Below are positions 26,044 to 37,542 of a stretch of 64,000 bases of DNA, one piece after another (positions within the stretch are counted from its first letter, which is position 1; each line of letters opens with the position of its first letter). This DNA is from Magicicada septendecula (taxonomy: Eukaryota > Arthropoda > Insecta > Hemiptera > Cicadidae): NCBI GenBank assembly GCA_034769895.1, contig CM068367.1:690298268-690362267 (forward strand), in the 5' to 3' direction. The position numbers and the translations under genes are program-made. The notes under the pieces are model-generated. The model was not told the DNA's origin. It ran no database searches and saw nothing but the letters and a program-made list of their open reading frames with translations.

Positions 26044-27281
26044 TGTAACGTGACAAATACAGGGGATTTTCATTTTATTCAATTTTTGGGGTTTGTTAAA
26101 AATATCCATAAATATAATTTCCATTTATGACCAGGCCACGTGTTGAATTGAAACAGTGTTCTAACAAAGGAACAATACGCCTCAACAATTGTGTAATCAG
26201 TACGAAGGAATGTACTAAGCGTCATTTCCTAGAACTTTGCGAGTGTGTGGCAGTATGTCTGAATGCACCATACAAGCCGGGGCGCAGACCGACGCCGACT
26301 TGGAAAACTAAAAATGGCTAGGGACCAAAAAACTGTACGAGCACATGATCCTTGCTGACAGATGTGAGTCTAAGTCCAACCCTTTTGTGACGTCAGCCAG
26401 TGCGGAACAAATATCTTCTACAACCAACACACAACTGCATGGGTTAAATGGAACACAACAAGCGACAAAGAACTACAAGGCATTGTTTTCCACCTAAAAA
26501 GACGTAATCTAGTTGGCGGTGAATGTATAGCCGCTCTTCCCAGTTCGCTTACAGACGCAGATAGTGTTGTGTGGGCCCGGTCGGCCAAACTTTATAAAAT
26601 GTGAAGAATTAAGTATAACACCGATTTCATACCGACCGGGACCCGAGGAATTACTGGACGTACCACATTTTATAACTAGTGACATGGAGTTGACAACAGA
26701 CAAGTGAATTAACGGGCATCGAAGCGGGGGACAAAAACACGTGTCCGGCCGGAATCTCGGTAGTGAACAGTTTAAAACAATAAAGGAATTTGTAAGATTA
26801 AAACAAGGGGTAAAGTATTAAATTGTGTGAGTGTGCGTGTGAGCAGATGGGCTGTCTAGTATAATGTAAGAAGAATATTTAAATATGATACATAAATATA
26901 CGTTTCAAAATTTGTTTTTGTGTTCTTGTTCTAATAATTAAAACGGTTTTATATTAATTAAAACTATTTAGTTTACTGTAAAACAATGTGTTAGTTTAGT
27001 TATTTTGTCATTACCACTTTCTCATTTCTGTGCTGCAAGATTCGTCTAAACGTTGCCGGATCTCTTCTGAATTATTATTGGGGGGTAGTCAGATTGCAAA
27101 ATTGTCCCATATTTTATTAAGGTAAAGTGTGAAGATTTCGATATTGTAACCAAAAAATATCGTGGCGACTCTGGGCTTCTGATCGAAATTTAATACAAGG
27201 TAAGTAGGTGAGAAAGATCGCAGGTAAGTTTCTGGCAGTATTGTATTATTTATGTATTTCGATAAAGTTTGTTTATTTACA
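26044..27281 (+). repeat. LTR 5 of the array
   Basis: 1,238 bp, TGTAA...TTACA; carries the CGTTGCCGG variant of LTR 3 and LTR 4. Confidence 0.9.
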
Positions 27282-30200
27282 ATTGGCGACGCGCTGTCAG
27301 GATCCTGATATAATTTTATACGAGGTAGACCTATTTTAAAGCACAGAAAATAGAATTTGGTAATGACGTATCTATGTAAAATTTATCGTATATAATTACG
27401 TATGTGTGAATAGGTTATGTGTGGGTAATTGTGGTTTACAGTTGTGTTAGGTGTTTTGGTTTTATATTAATAGTGGTTTTTATACATAAAAGTGTTATAG
27501 AAACAAATTTTAAATTTGGGTGAAGTACGAAATAACGAAATAATGAAAATGATGCAAATGCTTTTTAATCAAAAATTTAGTAAACTTGATGAAAAATTTA
27601 GCGAACAGAAAAGTGAAATTAGAGAAGTCCAAAATAATTTGGTAAATTTTAACGTAAAATTTGATGAAATGAAAAAAATTCAGGAACAAAGCTGTATTTA
27701 TGATAAGAGATTGAGTGAAATAGAGACGCGGTTAGGCGAAATAGAATTAGAAAATAAGGAAGTAATAGACAAATTAAAATCGAACAAAGATGACAGGGTA
27801 AGTAGTAGTGGAAATGATGATTTAAATAATGGGTTTACAAGTGATAACAATGACAATACAAATAAAAATATGGTGTTAGAAAATGATTGTGTAGATGTTG
27901 ATAGTGATAACGAAATTGTAGAAAGAGTAGAAGTTGATAATAAGATGTTTGTGTGTGATGAATCAGAGAGAGAGAGAGTAGAAAGAATTTATAGGTAGAG
28001 TGGATGCAGGTGGTAGATTTTTCCCGTAATGTTGTAGTGGGGGGTGAAGAAATGGCTTCACGTGAGTATTTGGAAGACGATAGGTCTGCAAATAAATTTC
28101 CCTGGGTTTTTTGTGCACTTCATAGGTGGTGCCGTAATGATGAGTTAGTGTCCCCTGCATATTTTGAGAGAGAGTGTGTAGCTTGGCGTGATGGTGAGAA
28201 ATGTTTTGAGAGAGAGAGAAAGAGAGAAATAGAGATATTTAAAGTAAAGAGAAATTATGAAGAATTCGTAGAAAGGTTAGGCAGAGAGAGAAGTAATAAT
28301 AATAATGAGTACTTACCGTATAGTGAAACTGAGATAGCAGTAGATGAGGTTAACGATGATAATATAACTTACCTAATGTTAACAGAATATAATAACGGCG
28401 ACAGGACCATACTCGAGCGTGACCAGGTACATGATAGAATAATAGGGAATAATCATATTAATCCAAATGGCATTGTAGAAGAATATGACAAGACAGATAA
28501 TCATTTAATAATATAATAATATATATAAACTTTCACTAATGAACTTACTGTTGTCACTTCCCAAACGTTTTGAGATGTTGTTTCTCTTCTTCAGTGGGTG
28601 TATACTGATTGTCGATTACAGAATAACCGTTACGGAAAAATGGTGTGTGTGGTGGGGGTTGATGGTGGGAAGGGATTGGCACTGAGGTTCGAATTGTGTG
28701 TGTGGATCAGTGTATCGAATAGTGTATGTGATTTATAATGTATTTGTTCATTTAATATGTTGTTTGGTTGTAGTGTGTGATATCTGTATATTTCAAATTG
28801 TTCAGCTGTGTTTAGTTTTCTACTTTTAGGTAAGTAGTGTAATATTTCCATGTTGTTAAACATATGTTCCATGTTCCAGATAATCATTATGTTGATAATC
28901 ATGAGATTATGTATGTAATTGTAAATGACTGGTATAATCATAAGATTAGACTATTATTCGACGATGGAGGGTGATTGTTTATTGTTTATGAACATTTAAT
29001 TATATGAATAATGTGTTTTGAAGTGCATTGTCTTATGAAACGATTTGTGGTTGATGATAACAAATAATAAGTTGGACTGTATATTCTTTTATGTGTTGAT
29101 GTCATTATGTTAAATGTATTTGTGTACTACATTATGGTATACTATGTGTTATGTAAACAATATGTATGTATAGTAGAAAGTGATAATAATTATAAGATTT
29201 GACAGACTAAATAAGCGATGAAAGTAATTGTGAACTTTTAAATAATTGAATTAAATAATTGAAAATTAATTACTTAATTAAGGTTGTACAAAAGAAAGTT
29301 TGATAATGAAGCTAAATGATTTTATGAAATTAAGATTCTATAATGATTAGTAGATGATTAAACAGATAATATGTTCAAAGTGAGGTATATTATTATAAGG
29401 GGAGAAGTGATGAATTTTCTAGTGTTATATCAAGGTGAAATGTTGTAAAAAGGGTTTGGGTGATAATGAAATAAGGCAGGTGAGTTAAGCAGAATTAAAG
29501 TTAATGGGAATTAGAGAGAATAAGAATTTTGAAATACAGGTAACACACAAAAATAGTGTTAGATATTTAGGGACACAGTAGTAGTGAGTATATGTAGAGA
29601 GATGAGTAAAGTGAATGGTAAATATATTTGTTGATGATGATATTTTGTAGTAAGGATGAGGTGGTAAGGAGTGATCAGCGTGCGGCGTGGCAAGAGACCA
29701 GCGTGCGGCGTTGTGGCAAGTGATAGAGTAGTTTAAGGGAGTGTTTGCCGATATTTTGGAGGGGCAAAGGGTTAGATATGTATATACCCAAGTTGGGAAC
29801 ACACATCCTAGTACAAAGATGAGCGGTGCCAGAAGTAAGTGGAATTAGTGAAGGTGTTGATAATTGAGAGATTGGTGTCATAATTGGTTAATAGTGGGTG
29901 TTAGTAAGAAAGGGAGTAATATTAAAATGTCTATTCGATTGAAAGCATAGAGAATACAGGTGTCACCCAGACTAATCAATGATTAAAATGTGAAGAATTA
30001 AGTAGAATATTCATAGTAGAAAGGTAATCAGAGATGAAATATAATGTAACATGAATGGTAATAATAAATTTGAATTTTTTTGAAGAATTAAATGATAAAT
30101 AATTGATGGTTAATTAATAAAAGTTCAATTAATTAAAATGTAAAGTGTTTATAATTGTTATACGCAAATTTAAAGATGTAGGGTGTGTAGATTTTGACCA

Positions 30201-31504
30201 AAGTTAAATGAGATTTGGTTATTTTAATGTAATAATTGCAATGTTAATTATGAATGTATTATATTTATTATGTGTTAGTTAAAGCTGTTAGTGATATTAG
30301 AGTCAGAGGTAAAGATTATATGTGTATAAATGCCAAATGGCAGATCAAGTTAGTATAAATAATTAAATCACCCAAATTAAGGGAGAATGCGATTACTAAA
30401 TAAAGAAAGTTATAGTAAAAATGTAAAATTTTGATTGAAACAAGTGACAATTTTAGTACAATTTGAAAATGTAAAGCTATAAAGTGTTTATTTTGAGTAA
30501 TTTAAAGATCAATTTGATTGTTAATTATAATAACATTTTGTTATTTCTAAAGGTTTTATTTTATTTTGTTTTGTGTTTAAAGATAGAATTTTAAAGATGT
30601 GCAATGTATTTTCAGATGTAATTGAGGTATAACTTATGTAGGTCAAGGTCCTTGACTTGACCCAGTTTTGATCAGCTGATAGGTGATGTTCTATATTAAA
30701 CCTGTTTTGGCCAGGAAGTAAAGCCAATTTTGCTTTTAATTAATTTGAATAATTTTAAATAATTTCAATATTGAAAAAAGGAATATATTTCAATAAATTA
30801 AAAAATTTTTTTTTGAATTGGAAAAAAAAATATTAGTTTGATTCTGCCTGCCCTCTAATGGATGTTTTTGAACTTTGATTATGTTATTGTTTGTGTATAT
30901 TAATCGTGTTTTTTATTGAATTGTATTGTTTAGACTATAGGTGTAATCACATGTTAGGATAAGGATGTTCATGTTTTTAATAAATGTTCAACATGTTTAT
31001 TGTCTAATGATAAAAAATAATGAAGAGAATTATTCAGTTTAGATAAAACAATTTTTTGTTTGGAATTACAAGAAAATAGCTGGTGATTTTTAACTTAAAT
31101 AAATTTTTGAGGAATGTTTCAATTTTGATAGTATGTAGTTATAAGTGTGTGTGCAAGCCCAGTAACTGCTAAAGGCAGCCCAGTGTGCATATAAGGGGGA
31201 ACATATCGGTTGAGGATCTGGCATGATATAAGACCAGGGATTTGGAATTTTGGGGTGGCATGTTAGAAGGTGAGGTGCGCTGTAGTGCGTATCTGTTCGA
31301 TTTTTCGGTGTTGGGATCTCGCACAGAGAAGTCCAGTGATCTCGTTCAGATGCGGCCATAGTCGCCGAGCCAGGGGGGTGGTTTACCCATGAAGTATGAG
31401 AGCTAAAGGGGGCTGTTGGCACCATATCCTCACCGGTCCTCTTAGTGGTTTTAGCAATGAGATTTCTTCTGTTTCGGCAGAAGATCTCTCATTGGGAGGG
31501 GTAT
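27282..31504 (+). mobile_element. Internal region, unit 6 (last)
   Basis: About 4,223 bp; ORF1 copy 27516-27998, ORF2 copy 28004-28516. It is slightly longer than the others because of a short local duplication near 29,690 in the non-coding tract. Private differences become denser towards its right end (31,050-31,420). Confidence 0.87.
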
Positions 31505-32747
31505 TGTAACGTGACAAATACAGGGGGTTTTCATTTTATTAAATTTTTGGGGTTTGTTAAAAATATCCATAAATATAATTTCCATTTGTGACCAGGCCAC
31601 ATGTTGAATTGAAACAGTGTTCGAACAAAGGAACAATACGCCTCAACAATTGTGTAATCGGTATGAAGGAATGTACTAAGCGTGATTTCCTAGAACTTTG
31701 CGAGTGTGTGGCAGTACGTCTGAACGCACCATACAAGCCGGGGCGCAGACCGACGCCGACTTGGAAAACTAAAAATGGCTAGGGACCAAAAAACTGTACG
31801 AGCACATGTTCCTTGCTGACGGATGTGAGTCTAAGTCCAACCCTTTTGTGATGTCAACCAGTGCGGAACAAATATCTTCTACAACCAACACACAATCAAC
31901 TGCATGGGTTAAATGGAACACAACAAGCGACGAAGAACTACAAGGCATTGTTTTCCACCTAAAAAGACGTAATCTAGTTGGCGGTGAATGTATAGCCGCT
32001 CTTCCCAGTTCGCTTACAGACGCAGATAGTGTTGTGTGGGCCCGGTCGGCCGAACTTTATAAAATGTGAACAATTAAGTATAATATCGATTTCATACCGA
32101 CCGGTACCCGAGGAATTACTGGACGTACCACATTTTATAACTAGTGACGTGGAGTTGACAACAGACAAGTGAATTAACAGGCATCGAAGCGGGGGACAAA
32201 AACAGGTGTCCGGCCGGAATCTCGGTAGTGAACAGTTTAAAACAATAAAGGAATTTGTAAGATTAAAACAAGGGGTAAAGTATTAAATTGTGTGAGTGTG
32301 CGTGTGAGCAGAATGGGCTGTCTAGTATAATGTAAGAAGAATATTTAAATATGATACATAAATATATGTTTCAAAATTTGTTTTTGTGTTCTTTTTCTAA
32401 TAATTAAAAAGGTTTTATATTAATTAAAACTATTTAGTTTACTGTAAAACAATGTGTTAGTTTAGTTATTTCGTCATTACCACTTTCTCATTTCTGTGCT
32501 GCAAGATTCGTCTAAACGTTCCCGGATCTCTTCTGAATTATTATTGGGGGGTAGTCAGATTGCGAAATTGTCCCATATTTTATTAAGGTAAAGTGTGAAG
32601 GTTTCGATATTATAACCAAAAAATATTGTGGCGACTCTGGGCTTCTGATCGAAATTTAATACAAGGTAAGTAGGTGAGAAAGATCGCAGGTAAGTTTCTG
32701 GCAGTATTGTATTATTTATGTATTTCGATAAAGTTTGTTTATTTACA
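31505..32747 (+). repeat. LTR 6: terminal, diverged LTR closing the array
   Basis: 1,243 bp with intact TGTAA and TTACA ends. By hand count about 25-30 differences from LTR 1, against 4-9 between interior LTRs, so roughly 2 percent diverged. The sequence after ACA (ATGTATTGATAG) is not the primer site but flanking DNA, so this is the true right end of the array. A TSD cannot be tested because the left end is outside the window. Confidence 0.9.
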
Positions 32748-33763
32748 ATGTATTGATAGTATATTAAATTGTTTGTATTGTTCGATTAATATAAATCGCT
32801 TTTACTTGTTTGCTGCAACGTCCTCCTCTCTTCTCGTCGGTCCCGTCTCGTCGCCCTCTTCTACAGCTTCACTCCTTCCTGGTGTCCTTTTCGTCTCGTC
32901 GTCCTTGTACAGCAAGCAGCTCCAGCGGCGATATTTCAGAGTCTTGTAGTCTTGTAGTTATGTTTAACTGCTTCCACGATATCTTGTAGTGTCTTTAAGT
33001 TCCTTATGCGGATATCTTAACTTACACGACACAGCACTGAATTTTATTTTAAATTTTACTTAATTATTTATCCTCTTGGTTCTTACCGCAAAACTTCGTT
33101 AAGAATTACAAGGTTTATAGTTTACTTTATATAAAATATTCCTACATTTGTAAGAGAACAACTCTCTTACTCGGGCACAACTTCCCCTTGCAATGTCGAC
33201 AGACAGACTGTGTTCAACCTAGCTCTGCAACGTATGAATCTCACTGAATTTGGTGTAATTTGATAGGCCAAGCCCAAGTCACATGATTGATGGAACAACC
33301 AGATACACAAAATTCATGAAAAACTTTGTATAATTTTGCATAGTCCTGCATGGAAATTATCTACAATTATTATTACCCTATCATTGATAAGAGTTACACT
33401 TGAGGTTTGCTTTACTTAAAAAATCATATTTCTAAAATAATTACAAACCTCAGAGTATACACAAATCAAAGCTATTTATTTAAATAATTCCTTGTCAAAT
33501 TTTCTTGTAAATCGGTTAACTACCACTGCCGCTATATCGATCGCAGATTATCACACCCGCACCATTTCATACAAAAAATACATGACAATATAGTACAATT
33601 TTTTATGAAGAGTTTGGTGTTAACATATATGCTTATCATTTTTTAAATACAAAACTTATGACTAAAAAACAAAATATTACACAAAACAATTTTAAACAAG
33701 AAAATGCTTGTCATTCATGTACTCTGATATAAACAGCATATCTTATCATCCTGTGTTCTGTTG

Positions 33764-33767
<4 letters not shown>
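32748..33767. other. Flanking DNA, unrecognised, with a GC-richer purine-rich block
   Basis: About 1 kb between the array and a (TA)n tract. On the minus strand it opens TGCAACAGAAC right after ATATAT, like the LTR-type units to its right, and near 32,820-32,925 it has a block with repeated GACGAGACG motifs (minus strand). This could be part of another LTR-type element interrupted by the array, but I found no primer site or coding region to support that. Confidence 0.3.

Positions 33768-33795
<28 letters not shown>
33768..33795. repeat. (TA)n microsatellite
   Basis: About 28 bp of TA repeats directly outside the end of the minus-strand LTR-type unit. Confidence 0.9.
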
Positions 33796-33799
<4 letters not shown>

Positions 33800-35029
33800 A
33801 TAAAAATAGATCTGTGTGTGTATTAAGTCACACGTTGAATGCGTCAATTTGTAATAAAGCTGTCACTAATGATGATGATCGCGGATGCACTAATAAACCG
33901 TCCCGAATCTTGTTGTTGTCTGTTAGTCCTTACCTGTCCTTACTCACTGGTTTTTTCTTCCCGATAGGCGCCAAATTGTTTTCCAGAAAAACAATTAAAA
34001 GTTTCAATATCAGTTTGTTTACGGTACTGTGATGAATAATTCGAATTACTCGCAGACTGGCGGGAACTCGAATTTCGCTTGTCTGGGGGGACGTGTTGCC
34101 AACATAAAATTTGGTCAGATAATTCTATTCACTACTACAGAACACAACATACATAATACATTTGAAATAATTACAGGACAGATAGTAAAGATTCATGCTT
34201 ATTTATTTGGCTTAATAGATCATTAATTTTCAATAATTATTGTACAACTGAGATTATTATAATAACTTTTAGCCTTGGCAATAAATTAATTTTCTTTTTT
34301 TACTCAGCAGAGAGCAGGGTGGCAGCACAAAGTTAGTTTGACGACGTTATGGTCGCCGTGTCTTCTTATTTATACAAATTAAATTGCCAATGAATTCTTT
34401 TGAGTATGAAAAAAAAGTTTAGAACAAGATGTTTAAATAAAGTACACCACCTTACAATTGTGGTACTTAAATATGAAAGAGGTTTACATTAAATTCAACT
34501 CTGTGGTGTTAAAAGTGTGTGTCAGTGTTATCGTTTTATACATAGGTTACCTTATAGTTACTTCAGGTGTTCATAAATATTTTTCATTAATCTTTGAAAG
34601 AAATAGGTGTTCCAAGTTCATAGTGAGAGTTCTCTATTGTGAGAAAAGTGGATCAGTTTTAGTTTTTTAATTAAGTATAATTTAATTTATACTTAACACA
34701 ATCACGGTGTTAGTGTTATCAATCATCAATGGTTTCTTCGCTGTTGTTAATGCATTCATCTAATCTCAAAGATAGGGTTGTCGTCTTCGTTGGTGGCTGT
34801 TTCTTTTATTACAATTTTTAGTTATTTATTAATTTTGTAACTTCGTTTATTCTTCCTCCTGGTGTTGCTGGAACTATTGTTTACTTCGGGTATTCAATTT
34901 GGTTTCATTTCTTTTTGATCTTCTTACTTATTTGCTTTTTAAAAGGTCCACATCAGTATAGTGTCTATACCTCTGAATTGTTAATAATGGAATCTCGTTA
35001 CATAATGGTCGAAATTATAATAACGTTCT

Positions 35030-35061
35030 GTTTCTATGGTAACCGGCTTGACTCTGATTGG
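35030..35061 (-). promoter_or_regulatory. CCAAT plus X-box-like promoter module in unit A
   Basis: On the minus strand CCAAT (35,057-35,061) is followed 13 bp later by GTTACCATAGAAAC (35,030-35,043), close to the RFX X-box GTTRCCATGGYAAC. The same pair with 12-bp spacing is in unit D, although the surrounding sequence has diverged, which suggests functional constraint on the promoter while the family was active. Confidence 0.45.
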
Positions 35062-35786
35062 TTAAGTACATTTGAAACTATTGTTATAAATCCTGGTTTT
35101 CTGTTCAAAATAAATAAATATTTTATAAATGTTATTTTTCCTTGGGGATATTTCCAATGCTTGAAATATTAATATAGATGTCCCTATTTTCTTTCAATGA
35201 TCAATTTGACATCTCATAAGGCTGGTCTAGGCCCTGTACTAATATTTGTGTACAAAATTGATAATTCTATTTTAATACATATTTTACTTATTTATACCAT
35301 AAATCACAATTCTGACATGTTATTCTGGTTATTTAATTGTATTTACATAATTTATTTGGTTATATCATTCAAGTATAGTATTCAATTGTTTATTATTGGT
35401 TTTCTGAACTTATACAGCTATGTCATTGATAGGCTTAAACTGTAACATCTTAGAATTTCTTAATTTGCTCTATTTAAACATTATTTACTAATCACATATG
35501 GTTTGCTTATTTGCATTCGTGCTTATTGGCTTTTGAATTACTTTGAACTGTTTTACAATTTATTCATGTTATTATACTTTTACCAAATTCTTTCCTATCT
35601 GATATTTTACTTTCTATTTATATTATATTTATTAATTTGTTGTTTGTTACTTTTTATGTCATTATTAGTTTTACTCCTACTCCCATTTCTCACATATTTA
35701 TTTAACTTAAATCTATTAACAAAACATAACATATAAATAACTTGATGGTCTGTATATTGTTCAGCTCTACTCTTTCTTATTACATA

Positions 35787-35997
35787 CAATTATTATATTG
35801 TATGTCATTACTCAAAATGTTCATACTCTTCATAACATAGAAATAACTCCTTCTTATTAAAAAAACAATTATTATCTTGTATGTCATTAATTAAAATGTT
35901 CATACTATTCATAACATAGAAATAACTCCTTATTAAAAATACAATTATTATCTTGTATGTCATTAATTAAAATGTTCATATTATTCATCTCCTTATA
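35787..35997. repeat. Tandem repeat, about 77 bp x 2.8, inside unit A
   Basis: Three successive copies starting at 35,787, 35,866 and 35,942, each opening CAATTATTAT followed by TTGTATGTCATTA and continuing into AATGTTCATA. Periods are 79 and 76 bp; the third copy is partial. Confidence 0.8.
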
Positions 35998-37542
35998 CCT
36001 TCCTTACTTATAGATAAACACAAACATATTTTTGTAAACTTCTGCCTTCTGGGTTTACACTCCTTTAAACATCAAACAAACAAGTTACTTTTCACTTACT
36101 TAATAACATAACAATTTTGTGAGTATTGTATTGATACCCTGTATTCTATATAGATAAACCTTCTAGTCATTCTTTTGGTAATGGAATATGTTTTTTAATT
36201 TTCTTACCCTCACACCTACGCTGTTTCTTACAGTTTAACACAATTCGCTTATTTTCTTATTCACCATTTGGTTATGGTTTTGGGTTTGTTACACTGGGTC
36301 ACTATTCTTTTCCTTAAAATTATAAGTTGTTTATTTTAATATTACCACCACTTCACTGTTTATTGTTACCACTTCCTACCTATCTCTCACTCTTGGATCG
36401 GGTTTTAAAACACAGTTTTATAGTCATTTTCCTATATCTTATGTTCTACTTTTTCTCTCACTATAGGGTTATTAATAATACATATATTCTATTAACAAAT
36501 GTTTTCCCTTAATTACTATTGGTAGTGTACTTTTTGTTTCCATACTCTATATAATACTTGTTACTATTTTTTGCTTTATTATTTGTGTTCTGGTATTGTT
36601 TGTTTACCTTTGATTATTTTATTTGTCTTTATATATCCTATCACTGGGGTTGGGGCTTGTTCTACCTACTCACTTACCATTGGGTTATTTTGGTTAAATC
36701 GCATTGTACTATTGTTTTTCAAGTTTTGTTTCGTTGCTTGCAGTATTTCTCTTATCAGAGGTTACTTTTATTATTACCTTTATCTGTTTGAGCGCATAAT
36801 TATGTTAACTACCCATTCCTTTATCTCTGACTCATCCCTTTTAATTCATAGTGTTAATCATTTAGTATTTTATTCTTATCATGTTGCTTCATAAATGTAT
36901 GTTGAAGATATGTACCCTTACAATATATATATATCGTCGGCATAATTCGCAAAACACGTAACTCACATTTTTCACTTTTTACAGGAGAAGCAAAAAACTA
37001 ATTTATTTTGATATAAAAAAAGCTATTATCAATCTTTTTTAAAACTTATCAAGAATGTATGTTTTGTAGAGAAATGATAATACTTGTTAATGATTGTTCA
37101 CATATTTTTATTTTTAAATTGGAGATACGAGGTTTGAATTATCCAAATTATGGAGTTACGTGTTTGTGTACAAAAGATACGTGGTTTGCACAAATTCTTA
37201 TGTTGGAGTTAAGTGGTCTAGAAATAGTGAAATGTTGCTTAATAATAATGTATTACCGTAACTATATTAGCAAGAAAAAGGCTTCACAATGACAGGCAGG
37301 AAAGTAAGAATCTAAAATATTTATTAGCTTGAACAAGTCAGGTATGATAAAATCAGTCTTTTACATAAGACTTTAAATAAGGAAAATAGTAGGCAATATT
37401 AAAAAATTAATCAGTTAAAACAACAAATTGTCGTAAAATGAGTGATAGTCCACTGGGATTGTGATTTTTAATTCCTGGAGGTGTCTATGTATATGTCTAT
37501 GCTTCTGTGATTTTAACCTGCCAGTATACAAACTTGGGAAGT

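Larger units (their letters stand above)
1..32747 (+). mobile_element. Tandem head-to-tail array of a non-autonomous LTR retroelement
   Basis: Seen: the same sequence recurs with spacings of 5,438, 5,438, 2,136, 5,438 and 5,436 bp (measured at the first internal ORF). Each long unit is one LTR of about 1,238 bp plus one internal region of about 4,200 bp, and adjacent units share the LTR between them. LTRs start at 2158, 7595, 13034, 20608, 26044 and 31505. The right edge is sharp at 32,747, where LTR sequence gives way to unrelated DNA; the left edge lies outside the window. Known: LTR elements end in TG..CA and have a purine tract and a primer site at the internal borders, as here. Inferred: growth by unequal exchange between LTRs or units. 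No pol domain is visible, so movement would have needed a helper. Treated as a fossil; young by within-array identity. Confidence 0.93.
33796..36921 (-). mobile_element. LTR-type unit A (LTR plus short leader), minus strand
   Basis: On the minus strand the unit starts TGTAAGGGTACATATC at 36,921 and ends TTTTATAACA at 33,796, with (TA)n outside both ends. About 180 bp before the end lies GGAAAACA followed by TTTGGCGCCTATCGGG (33,961-33,977), a classical LTR end plus primer site, and then a GGACAGGTAAGG splice-donor-like site. The conventional LTR would be 33,978-36,921 (2,944 bp) with 180 bp of leader; alternatively the whole 3,126 bp is a solo LTR holding a primer-site-like motif. Homology to unit D is seen in a shared CCAATCA...GTTACCATAGAAAC block. 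No gag or pol is present. The plus strand is T-rich, so its hydrophobic ORFs are composition artefacts. Fossil, no intact element. Confidence 0.6.

Noticed and set aside
1-32747. CRISPR array, rDNA/IGS array or integrated viral concatemer as explanation for the tandem repeat
   Set aside because: The 5.4-kb period, TG..CA LTR ends, purine tract and primer site fit an LTR element; no rRNA sequence, spacer structure or viral replication gene is visible.
34915-36894. Series of short hydrophobic ORFs that look like membrane proteins
   Set aside because: The plus strand is T-rich here, so every frame gives Phe, Leu, Ile and Tyr; the DNA belongs to LTR-type unit A on the other strand.
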